DNA of 36,417 nt from assembly GCA_002887195.1 (NCBI GenBank), contig PJAB01000172.1:1-36417 (forward strand). Direction: 5' to 3'. The position numbers were made by a program, and so were the translations under genes. This document shows, piece by piece, positions 1-8,038 of this stretch. The DNA comes from Chrysochromulina parva. Its lineage: Eukaryota > Haptophyta > Prymnesiales > Chrysochromulinaceae. Position 1 is the stretch's first letter, and every line of letters starts with the position of its first letter. Below the pieces are notes generated by a model. It was not told where the DNA came from. It worked only from the letters and a program-made list of their open reading frames with translations, and ran no database searches.

Positions 1-675
1 GATCTGGGCTGGAATGGTGTTTGCATCGATGCAAGTGCAGAGCTGCTCCTGAAATCCATCAAGTATCGTACGTGCCGCTGCGTGCAGGCGGTCGTGACTG
101 ACCAGTCTGGGGACACGGTCTCCTTCACCACGCCCATAAGTACAGGGTTGAGCAACAGTGCATCAGACATGAAGGCTTCGGGCTTCGGCTCCATTGTGGG
201 GTTGGGCCAGGTGGTTTCCACAACACACGGCAAGCTTGGATCCATTCGAGCTGGATGGAGGGAGCAGCAGCTCGTGACCGTCGCCCTCCACGACCTGCTG
301 CGCTACGTAAACGCGCCGAGCGTCATCGACTATCTCTCGCTCGATGTCGAAGGTGCAGAAGAGGGTGTCCTCGGACCTCACTTTCCGTTTGCACAATACA
401 CCTTCCTGTCCCTGACGGTTGAGCGTCCGAGCAGCACGCTGCGCGAGCGGCTGCGAGCGCACTCGTACCTATTCGTGGGCGAGCACGGCTGTTACGGCGA
501 TCAGCTCTGGGTGCATGCTTCGTTTGCGAGCCAAGCGGAGCGCGTGCTGCAGCTTCCACAGCCACTCAGCCCAACGCGCGACGCTGGAAGGGAGCTATGG
601 TTTGCCAACTGCTCGGTCAGAGGGTCACCAGCGGAGCACGCGTTGCACGCTCATATGACGTCGATCCACAGCTGA
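1..675 (+). CDS. FkbM-family SAM-dependent methyltransferase, 3' part
   Basis: The frame is open from base 1 and ends in TGA at 673-675, so the 5' end lies outside the window. The visible protein opens with DLGWNGVCIDAS, the SAM-binding strand and acidic loop typical of the FkbM/Methyltransf_21 fold. Next comes a strand with VVTDQSGDTVSF. Near the middle is YLSLDVEGAEEGVL, the family's hallmark D-x-E-G-x-E segment. The C-terminal third carries YLFVGEHGCYGDQLWVH, resembling the last strands of the fold. FkbM proteins O-methylate sugars or small molecules; many algal members are membrane-anchored, but the N-terminus is not visible here. The substrate cannot be read from the sequence. The first in-window ATG (near base 130) is not the start, because homologous sequence continues upstream of it. 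Confidence 0.75.
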   Translation, partial: DLGWNGVCIDASAELLLKSIKYRTCRCVQAVVTDQSGDTVSFTTPISTGLSNSASDMKASGFGSIVGLGQVVSTTHGKLGSIRAGWREQQLVTVALHDLLRYVNAPSVIDYLSLDVEGAEEGVLGPHFPFAQYTFLSLTVERPSSTLRERLRAHSYLFVGEHGCYGDQLWVHASFASQAERVLQLPQPLSPTRDAGRELWFANCSVRGSPAEHALHAHMTSIHS

Positions 676-1303
676 GGTGGTACTGTAGTTGATGTATCGC
701 ATGTGCACATGCCGCCGTAATGCCGCCGAGGCGCGAGGGATGCGCCGGTGCGCATCTCTGTACTCGGAGACGACTCCGAGTGTCTCCGTCGACCGGTGTG
801 GCGTGTGCGGTGAGGCGTGGTGGCGTGCGCCGGAGCGTGCCTGGCTGGCACCCTGCCACATGCCTGTAGGCTGCGGCGTGCCAGCGTGCGAAGTAGACTC
901 GACACTACACCGCGAATGAGAACACTGAACAGCCTTCGCGCCCCGAACGCTGTTTTGTACCGGGCTATCGACGCACACGGCGCGCGCGCGGGTTCGGGTA
1001 CGAACCGCGCGGGGTACGTTCCCCCGCCCCGGCGCGCACGCTTTGGTCGCGCTTCGCGGTCACATTTCTCCGTGGTTCGGTTGCGCGACGAGGGTCGAGG
1101 CTGGCCGGGGACTGCGCGGACTCCGATTACAGTTTACACAATCGAGCTCGTGTGCCTCCGTCGTGGGCGCGCCGATACCATACTAATCGCCATACTCGCG
1201 GCTGACTCGTTTAAATCAGCAATGCGTGGGAACCGCGCTCCGCGCGGAAGGCGGAAGCCGGAAGGCCATGCCGCCAACGGCTTGGAATCCGGCGGTTAAT
1301 GCG
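676..1303. other. convergent intergenic region
   Basis: This lies between the 3' ends of the methyltransferase (+) and the DTW protein (-). It should hold both 3' UTRs and polyadenylation signals, but no clear signal is visible. A GC-rich hairpin at 985-1011 has a ggttcg/cgaacc stem, a four-base loop, and five more C-G pairs beyond one bulged G. Short open frames here have no recognisable protein features. Confidence 0.5.
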
Positions 1304-2422
1304 TTACAAAACCACCAAGCTAACCTCAACAGCGTGCGCGTGAGCGCTGCGGCGGAATGAACTACAACTGCTGACGCTGCTGGTGCTGACATTGCAGGTG
1401 CTCATGCCTGAAGTGTGCTGGTCGCTGCGCACAAGCCGAATGTCCAACTTGAGCAGCAGGTCTCTTCCGGACGTTGTCGACGAAGCCGCACGCGACTGCA
1501 GCGGCGGCTGCGGCGGCCTCTGCGGCGGCTGCGGCAGCTGTGGCCTCACCGCCGGCTGTAGCGCACGGTTGTTGGTGACGAGAGCGCGCAGGAGTACCTC
1601 GGTGGTTCTCTGTGGCTCACCAACCTCCTCAAGCAAGAGCGCGACCGCTTCCAAGGTGCAAATACGCATCGCGAGTGGGTCGTCAATGGTAGACACGGAC
1701 GCGCTGATCGTGGCACTCGACGCCGTAGAGTAGCGCTTCTGCGCTCGATGGTAGAGGGAGAGCGAGCGTGGGTGCAGGGCGACGTGCGCAATGCGCACGC
1801 CGTCCGCAGCGAGCGCAGCCGTTAGCGTGCGGAACATGAGCCGCGCGTGCGTGTACACTCCGTCAAGCACCACGACTCGCAAGAGCCGCCGCGAGCTCAC
1901 AGAGGCACCAGGATCATCATAGGCCTCCTCCGCACGAGCGCCGCTCTCGGCCGCATCGGCCGCACCGGCCGCCGCCCTCGATGCCCTCCACTCCTGGACG
2001 GTGCAAGCGCCCTTGCCCGGCCAGAGGATGAGCGTGTTCTCCGGATTCACCGCCAGCTCCTCGCGTAGTTGTTCAAGAGCGTTCCGCTGCCCAAATACGT
2101 AATTCTTGACCTGGTCTGGTGGGAGCAGCGCGAGCAGCAGCTTAGCATCGTCACCTGCACTCAGGAACTCCCGATAGTGCATGAGCACCAATATTTTGAC
2201 GGGCAGAGTGAGCGTGAGCGGCTCGAGCTGAGAGCAGATGCATGACGTGCGCCGGTCATGCCAGCAACGAGGGCAGCGGTTCGGGTTGCCGTCGCACTTG
2301 CGGTGGAGGCTGTCGGATGCAACCGCTTCAAAGAGAGCAGGGCCCTTCAGGCCGTTTGCTCGGTGCCGCTCGAGATCGACTCGGGCCGAATCCCATGCGT
2401 GCTGCGCTCGTTCGCTCTGCAT
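1304..2422 (-). CDS. DTW-domain protein (tRNA-uridine aminocarboxypropyltransferase family)
   Basis: This 372-residue protein starts at an ATG at 2420-2422 and stops with TAA at 1304-1306. DTW proteins (TapT/DTWD family) transfer the 3-amino-3-carboxypropyl group of SAM to uridines of tRNA. The zinc-type cluster CPRCWHDRRTSCICSQLEP sits around residues 50-68. It is followed by a strand with KILVLMHYRE, a segment ENTLILWPGKGA, and the core strand VVVLDGVYTHARLMF. Near residue 230 comes a RYST segment and then ICTLEAVALLLEEVGE, matching the family's conserved RxST...EA region. The name-giving D-x-T-W motif reads D-G-V-Y, so two of its positions differ. An acidic Ala-rich insert (about 150-175) and a Pro/Ser-rich tail of about 80 residues are not typical of the fold; the tail could be a splicing artefact. 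Confidence 0.75.
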   Translation of the reverse strand: MQSERAQHAWDSARVDLERHRANGLKGPALFEAVASDSLHRKCDGNPNRCPRCWHDRRTSCICSQLEPLTLTLPVKILVLMHYREFLSAGDDAKLLLALLPPDQVKNYVFGQRNALEQLREELAVNPENTLILWPGKGACTVQEWRASRAAAGAADAAESGARAEEAYDDPGASVSSRRLLRVVVLDGVYTHARLMFRTLTAALAADGVRIAHVALHPRSLSLYHRAQKRYSTASSATISASVSTIDDPLAMRICTLEAVALLLEEVGEPQRTTEVLLRALVTNNRALQPAVRPQLPQPPQRPPQPPLQSRAASSTTSGRDLLLKLDIRLVRSDQHTSGMSTCNVSTSSVSSCSSFRRSAHAHAVEVSLVVL

Positions 2423-2760
2423 ACCGACCGGAGCAGTGCAGAGTCTAGTTGGGTGAGTCAGTGGGACGTTTGTCGTTCGTGACTACCCTTATCCTGTCTG
2501 CCATTTCCTGGGTCGGGTTGAGAGAAAGGAGGCAGAGGAGGCCACACGTACAAGTCTCCGATGACAAGTCAGGTCAAGTCAAGTCAGGTCAAGTCAAGTC
2601 AAGTCAATAGGCTTGTCTGTTGTTATTGAGTTGACTTGACTTGAATGTCTTCGGAACCCGCGACCTCTGCGGAGGATCGTGATGCAATCCTCGTAATCGC
2701 TTGGGTCCACAAGCTCCCGTGCTTCAAGCCCAAAGGGTGGAGGGCCAACTTCAAGTGCCT
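2423..2760. promoter_or_regulatory. divergent intergenic region with TCAAG/TTGAC pentamer array and hairpin
   Basis: This lies between divergent genes (DTW protein -, ankyrin kinase +) and should hold both promoters. From 2564 to 2607 there are tandem aagtc/aggtc pentamers. The last four units (2589-2609) form the left arm of a 21-nt inverted repeat. Its right arm is 2624-2644, with one mismatch and a 14-nt spacer. No TATA box is evident. The array could instead lie in a 5' UTR intron of the kinase gene, because cag|gt steps occur at its start. Confidence 0.5.
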
Positions 2761-4774
2761 ATGGATACATGTAATTATTTTGTGACAGCTCGTGAATTCC
2801 GCAACAGGAGAACCCCGATGGAATTAGTCCGAGCATCGACATCAGTCGGCACCGCGTCGCCCGCCGGCGCAGGCCGTATGCTAGCCTTTCAAGGTGTAAT
2901 GGACTTGCTGCGGAACGCAGAGGGCTTACGGCCAGGCTCGGCGGAAGCGATCAAGGCGATTTCTGAGGACGCGTTCTTGGAGGGCTGTCGCCTCCTCCGT
3001 GATTGTCACCTCAACGAAATCGAAAAGGTGCGCAAGGCCATTGTTGCGAACAAGGAACTGCTCAAGTTTGAGGACTACGACCGGCGCACGGCTATGCACA
3101 TCGCTGCATCCGAGGGCCACCTGATCCTGACAATGGTTCTGCTCGACCTCGGAGCGAATCCAAATCGCACCGATCGGTGGGGTGGTTCCCCTCTTGACGA
3201 CGCCAAGTTTCATCGCTTCCCCGAAGTTGCCGCGCTGCTCTTAAAGCACGGTGCCCGCATCGGGTCCGCGGATCATGGCATGACGCTCATCTCGGCAGCA
3301 GCAAAGGGTCAGTCGCAGTCGGTAAAGGACCTGCTGACGGGAGGCACCAATCCCAACTGTATCGACTACGACTCTCGCTCCCCCCTCCACCTCGCGTGCG
3401 CCGAGGGTTATGTGACCATTGTGGAGGCGCTCCTCAAGGCTGGCGCCAAACCCGACTGCAAGGATCGATGGGGCTGCACCCCGCTGACGGAGGCGATGGT
3501 GAGGAAGCACACCGCCGTGATCGACATGCTGATCAAGGCAGGTGCTGTCGACTACGGTAACGCAGAGCATTCGAATCGCTCTCTGCACTCGGACACCGAC
3601 CGTGAGCCCTCCAACATTACGGTGGTCGACTGGGCGGACGTCAAGCTTCTCGAGAAGATCGGTGCCGGCTCGTTTGGAGTCATCTACAAGTGCCGCTGGC
3701 GAGGGATGCTCGTGGCGGCCAAGATTATCAAGTCGGAGATCGAGCTTGATCTCGGGCAGATGCTCGACGGCAACGGCAGCAGCAGGGCTGCAGAGCTGCG
3801 CAAGGCGGCCCTCGAGGACTTTCGGCACGAGATCGGCTTCCTCGCGCGGCTCCACCACCCTCACATCTGCCTGCTGCTCGGCTACTCGCTCTCCGAGGCA
3901 GGCAGGGAATGCATGATCTCAGAGCTCATGAAGTGCTCTCTGCTCGACGTGCTTCGCTCCTCTTCGCAGTCCGGCGTCCCCTTCTCCTTGCAGCACACGC
4001 TCCGGTACGCGATGCAGTTCGCGCTCGGCATGAACTTTCTGCACACGTCCAAGCCGCCCGTGCTCCACCGCGACCTCAAGCCCGCCAACCTGCTGCTCGA
4101 CTTTTCAGACAATCTCAAGATTTCGGATTTTGGACTCGCCAAGTTCCGCCCGGCCAAGGCCGCGAACGATGCCGATGAGGACCAGGCGTACGCGATGACG
4201 GGCGAGACGGGCTCCTTCCGCTTCATGGCTCCAGAAGTGTTCCGCCACGAACAGTACGGACGGCCCGTCGACGTGTACTCCTTCGCGATGATCCTCTATT
4301 ATATGCTCGAGGGGGCGCCACCCTGGGCGGACCTGGACGGCGTCACCGCCGTCCGCGCCGCCGCCCTTCAACACGACCGGCCACCGATGCCGCGCCACTG
4401 GGAGATCCAGTTGAGGCATCTGCTGAGCGCGTCGTGGGCCGAGGAGCCCCACTCTCGCCCGTCGTTTGCCGCGGTGCTCGAGATCCTCGAAAACGTGTAC
4501 GTGATTGCGAATGATTGCCCTATTGGCTCGCATTCCTCTGATTGCGAATGATTGCGAATGATTGCCCTATTGGCTCGCATTCCTCTGATTGCGAATGATT
4601 GCGAATGATTGCGAATGATTGCCCTTTTGGCTCGCATTCCTCTCGATGGCCACTCAGATGGCCTCCCCGATTGCCTCCTTCATCAGGCACAAGGACGTCT
4701 TCAAGATGACTTACGAAGAGGCCGTCCGCCGGGGTGACGATGGTGCGGGGCGACGAAGGTGCACCTTGATGTGA
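2761..4774 (+). CDS. ankyrin-repeat protein kinase, TKL/ILK-like (spliced: 2761-4500 + 4658-4774)
   Basis: The spliced protein has 618 residues. Five ankyrin repeats occupy about residues 105-260 (for example TAMHIAASEGH and SPLHLACAEGY). A complete protein kinase domain covers about 293-580: glycine loop GAGSFG (from 301), lysine 321 in VAAK, catalytic D438 in HRDLKPAN, D456 in DFGLA, and MAPEV. The ankyrin-plus-TKL layout matches plant integrin-linked-type and Raf-like MAPKKKs, usually soluble or membrane-associated. The ATG at 2761 is the first in frame; one at 2818 is an alternative. Without splicing, the frame runs into intron repeats and ends at 4551. Splicing at gtgtac|gtgatt and cactcag|atggcc (phase 0) adds 38 residues and a C-terminus of RRRCTLM, a potential prenylation (CAAX) signal. 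The kinase call is firm; the last exon is inferred. Confidence 0.85.
4501..4657 (+). other. predicted phase-0 intron filled with nested GATTGCGAAT repeats
   Basis: The segment starts GTGATTGCG and ends CACTCAG. Three copies of a block ending in a common 27-nt stretch (ccctattggctcg... to ...cattcctct) are preceded by one, two and three copies of the 10-mer gattgcgaat, in that order. The donor resembles that of the first RME-8 intron (gtgattgcc). A donor six bases earlier (4495) is also possible and also phase 0. Confidence 0.65.
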
Positions 4775-5335
4775 AACAGAGCCTCAACCAATGTCGACTG
4801 AACGCTCCCCGCGCACCGTAGGGTGTGTGGCGGACTGGCGGTGCACGTGGACGCGCACGCGTCACGATCCGTTGGACGGACACATGCAGTCAACATGTGA
4901 TAGCAGGTCCAGGTGCGGGGATGGTGGGGACGGAGTACCCCACGCAGTGATGTGTGGGTGCTGGGTGCGTGTGTTAGTATGTGTCAGCGCCACTGAGTTC
5001 AAAATAGGTGGTGGGGATAGTGTGTGAATCCAGAAAGAATACTCCCCCACGTGTGTCCGGCTTGCTAACATCCGGCGGCTCGCGACGCGTTATAGCGCGA
5101 CGCGACCGGGACCGCCCCGCGCTGTTCCGCGGAGCCTCAGGCTCCAGTCCCCAGCCTCATTTCAGAACGAGCTGACCGCCGGGCAGCCGGCCAAGTTTAT
5201 GGGCGCGGACCCTTGGGAGCATGACCGTACGTGAATACGGAACACCTGACTTGACTTGACTTGACTTGACTTGACTTGACTTGACTTCATGTGACTTGAC
5301 TTATCCCCCGCGCTTCCGCGCACCACCGTGGGAAA
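4775..5335 (+). other. intergenic region with TTGAC array and a possible orphan exon
   Basis: This separates the kinase from the small secreted-protein gene. At 5246-5300 there is a pentamer array: seven perfect ttgac units, then a short break and two more. At 5166-5226 a 61-nt segment looks like a coding exon. It follows a pyrimidine-containing acceptor (cctcatttcag), reads NELTAGQPAKFMGADPWEHD, and ends at a strong donor (gtacgt). The TTGAC array would then lie in the following intron. I could not connect this exon convincingly to either neighbour. Confidence 0.4.
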
Positions 5336-5962
5336 ATGAAAAGCCTTCTGTTGCTCATCATGATTTCGGCTTTGGTCGCGCGCGCTCGCTCGCTCGCGCT
5401 AGCTCTGCCTTCGCCGCGACCGCTGGGCTCACCATCGATGATCTACTTCGATGACTATGTTGTGCTCGTGGACCCAGCGATGCAGCCTAAAGCGGCTTCG
5501 CAGGCAGAGGTCTGGACAGTCCTGCATCTGGACATCTGGACATCTGGACACAGCGATGGTCAATGTGAGGACTGTCCATTGGGCGAACAGGCGCAGGCGT
5601 GTGGTTCCGTGTGTTTCCAGTTAAGTGATGAAGCGGCCCGGGTCATTTCATTCGAGATCGATGCGGGTGATGATGACGAGGAGGTCACCCGCTTCGTGCT
5701 GGCGGCGCTTGGTGCACGGCTGGAGCGACTTGGCGCCAGCATCATATTGCCAATCGAGGTCGCACCGATGGTCGAGCTTGCTACCGAGGCGCTCCTGCTC
5801 GAGGAGGGTGATGCAATCATGTGCTGTGATACCGACGGGCGACCGCTGCTGCCGCTGCCAGCGGCGTACGTGCAGCAGCACAACCTCGTACATATCGGTG
5901 CTCATGGCACGGTGTTTGGCGCTGAGGCACTTTCTCAGCGAAAGCTTCGACGCCGGCTGTAA
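5336..5962 (+). CDS. small protein with N-terminal signal peptide, function unknown
   Basis: The predicted protein has 208 residues from an ATG in the context gaaaATGa to TAA. Residues 1-23 (MKSLLLLIMISALVARARSL) form a short basic start and a hydrophobic core, consistent with a signal peptide or the first part of a bipartite plastid leader. The rest is acidic and has a helical stretch followed by LPIEVAPMVELATEALLLEEGDA. A Cys cluster lies at about 77-93. I recognise no family. Part of the Cys cluster may be intronic: 5510-5590 starts with GT, ends in CAG, is phase 0 and 81 nt long, and contains three tandem catctgga units between 11-bp inverted repeats. Removing it would leave the frame open and shorten the protein by 27 residues. 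The gene is plausible, but its structure is unsure. Confidence 0.5.
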   Translation: MKSLLLLIMISALVARARSLALALPSPRPLGSPSMIYFDDYVVLVDPAMQPKAASQAEVWTVLHLDIWTSGHSDGQCEDCPLGEQAQACGSVCFQLSDEAARVISFEIDAGDDDEEVTRFVLAALGARLERLGASIILPIEVAPMVELATEALLLEEGDAIMCCDTDGRPLLPLPAAYVQQHNLVHIGAHGTVFGAEALSQRKLRRRL

Positions 5963-6297
5963 CCTTATCAAATTCTGCCCTGCAGGTGTACACAGTGTAT
6001 AACGAAACAGGCATCACGCCTCGCAGCGGACGTCGGTGCGCCTCAGGCCTTTCTCCTCTTTCACCGCGCGCATCCGGCGCGATGAGTTTCCACCTCAGCC
6101 TGAGACCGTCCCGCACTAAGCGTGTCGGGCCATGCCTCTCGGACACGGGACAGCGCAGCACACCTCTCCGCGCTAGCCATCACGCTCCCATCGTCGTACG
6201 TGCTACGGCCGCCCACGACGCCACGCTGAGCTCGTCGTCGACATGCCGCAGCGACTATTCGTCCTTTCCCACAGGGCGCTGACTCCCCATCAGGCTT
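5963..6297. other. convergent intergenic region
   Basis: This lies between the 3' ends of the secreted-protein gene (+) and the coiled-coil gene (-). I see no gene, repeat array or recognisable signal in it. Confidence 0.4.
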
Positions 6298-7557
6298 TCA
6301 GCGCGCTCGCTTGCGCCCGCTGCTCGCGCCGAGCAGAGCTCCAAGGCCTGGCTCGCTCCCATCGGGCGAGCCCGCGCGCGAGGCATTGACGGAAGACTGG
6401 GCCGAGGCTGTCGTGGCGCCACGGCGGGAGACGCGACGCGTCGGGCCCGCGGACGCCGGCGCGTTGGCCGCGAAGAGACCCGCTTCGATCGCGGACTGGA
6501 TCTCGCGCTCGGCCTTGGAGAGGACTGGTTCTGTGGCTTCGAAAGCAGCGGAGGACGGCACGCTGCCGCCGCCACGTGCACTGCTGCCGCCGCGTACGCT
6601 GCTGCCGCCGACGCTTGCCACCGCCACCGCCGGTGCCGTTGGAGGCACGGGCACGGGCGAGACTTGGGGCGCGGGTGCTTCCATTATCGGTCCCATGGGC
6701 GTGGCGGTGGCAGCGGCCGGCGCCTTTCGACGCCGCGACGATGGCTGCGCCTCGTCAGGCGGGTCGTTGGAGGCGGAGGCGGCAGAGGACGCTTCGGTCT
6801 GGGTGTATCCGGTGGATTGTGCCTTCTTGCCCGCGGCCTGGGCCTGCGTGAGCTGCTCGCGCAACCTGTCGAGCATCTCGTGCGCACTGTCGAGCTGCTC
6901 CGTCAGCCGTCGGACCTCCTTCGCGTGCGTGGCCTCCGCGGCGGTGCGCTGCTGCTGGGCGGCCTCGTCGGCCGCCGAAACGGTCGCCTTTGCTTCCTGC
7001 TCGATCGCTTTTGCTTCCTGCTCGATCGCTTTTGCTTCCTGCTCGATCGCTTTTGCTTCCTGCTCGATCGCAGCGCGCGCTGCGCGCGCCTGCTCGTACT
7101 CGCACCGCGCGGCCGCGAGTTCGGCGGCGAGTTCATGCTTCGCGTCCTCGGCCGACCGCAGCCGAGCCTGGGCGGCCTCGAGCTCGACCTTACATGTCTC
7201 GAGCTCGACCTTACATGTCTCGAGCTGCTCGGTGAGCTCGATCTTACAAGCCTCGAGCTGGTGCTGGTGTTCTTCCTGTATCTCGCTCTGCTTGCGGCGC
7301 ACCTCGTCTAGCTCCGCCTGCAGCCTCTTGGCGAGCTGCTCGGCAGTGCTCTCGCGTACATGGAAGGCGCGGTCACGCAGGAGGTCGACCGATCGTTGGC
7401 GTTTCTGTTCGTCCGGGTCGGCGGGCGCGTACGGTGCCGTGTGCAATGAGGGTATGGCGGCGGGTACCAGCGGCGTGGGCGCGACCAGCGGCGTGGGCGC
7501 GACCAGCGGCGTGGGCGCGAACGAGGCGTTGCCGGCGCTGCCCCAGCCGAAGAGCAT
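6298..7557 (-). CDS. coiled-coil protein with C-terminal basic tail, function unknown
   Basis: The predicted protein has 419 residues from ATG at 7555-7557 to TGA at 6298-6300. The open frame extends upstream of this ATG but has no other start codon of the ATG type. After a Pro-rich start with three APTPLV repeats (18-nt units), residues about 45-255 form a long heptad-rich coiled coil. It holds four tandem IEQEAKA heptads, encoded by 21-nt DNA repeats at about 6995-7075, and two LETCKVE units. The C-terminal part is low-complexity and basic (SSRRRKAP, SGRKRAR at the very end), which could act as a nuclear localisation signal. No enzymatic motif is visible. It is divergent from EFL, so the two may share a bidirectional promoter. 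Structural or scaffold roles are possible but not shown by the sequence. Confidence 0.6.
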   Translation of the reverse strand: MLFGWGSAGNASFAPTPLVAPTPLVAPTPLVPAAIPSLHTAPYAPADPDEQKRQRSVDLLRDRAFHVRESTAEQLAKRLQAELDEVRRKQSEIQEEHQHQLEACKIELTEQLETCKVELETCKVELEAAQARLRSAEDAKHELAAELAAARCEYEQARAARAAIEQEAKAIEQEAKAIEQEAKAIEQEAKATVSAADEAAQQQRTAAEATHAKEVRRLTEQLDSAHEMLDRLREQLTQAQAAGKKAQSTGYTQTEASSAASASNDPPDEAQPSSRRRKAPAAATATPMGPIMEAPAPQVSPVPVPPTAPAVAVASVGGSSVRGGSSARGGGSVPSSAAFEATEPVLSKAEREIQSAIEAGLFAANAPASAGPTRRVSRRGATTASAQSSVNASRAGSPDGSEPGLGALLGASSGRKRAR

Positions 7558-8038
7558 ACAGCCGCGCGCCGCCGCCGCCGATAGCGACCACTCGCGATGT
7601 CTATAACTCCTTTCACTATGAATACCCCCACCGCACAAGCAAGCTGTTTCGAGTTAAAAGTTGAGCTCTCCTCTTTCCCCACTTTTCCAAAAAGACGATC
7701 TGGTGAACGCGTTCCTTTTGTCTACGTCGCGTGTTTGAGGTGAGCGACGGCATGTGCTCGCCCTTGTTCGTCGCCGCGGCGGTTCTGGGCGCGGCGTCGG
7801 CGGCTGCGCGAGGGCGGCTGAGCGTGCCGGCGGCTGGGCCAGGCGGTCGCCAACACGCCCACCTCGTTGGGCGGTCGCCCGCAGGAACCACGGGCCCTCC
7901 CTGAGCAACGTGCCAAGAAGTTGCTCGCTGCGTGCCTGCAATGCGCAAGGCGCCTTCAAAGGGGACGCGGATCGCTCTGGCTTACCCACGCCCGCCTCCC
8001 GTGCGCGCGCGCAGTTTTACACACTACCAACAAGCGCC
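7558..8038. promoter_or_regulatory. divergent promoter region between the coiled-coil gene and EFL
   Basis: This 481-bp interval lies between two divergent start codons. EFL is normally highly expressed, so a strong promoter is expected here. The stretch just upstream of the EFL ATG (ttttacacactaccaacaagcgcc) looks like a 5' UTR. A pyrimidine-rich patch lies near 7660-7690. No TATA box is evident. Open frames crossing this interval on either strand have no protein features I trust. Confidence 0.5.

Noticed and set aside
985..1011. tRNA T-arm-like sequence (ggttcg...cgaacc)
   Set aside because: Only a single hairpin is present. No acceptor, D or anticodon stem can be built around it.
817..1299. 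160-residue frame after the methyltransferase
   Set aside because: Arg-rich and featureless. It overlaps a convergent intergenic region with several other equally open frames.
4687..4737. Alternative last exon of the kinase starting after the acceptor at 4686
   Set aside because: In phase 0 it gives 16 residues and a stop with no conserved feature. The acceptor at 4657 gives a longer frame, but both remain possible.
5246..5300. Cluster of W-box (TTGAC) sites for WRKY factors
   Set aside because: The sites are exact tandem pentamers like other minisatellites here, and WRKY regulation is not established in this type of alga.
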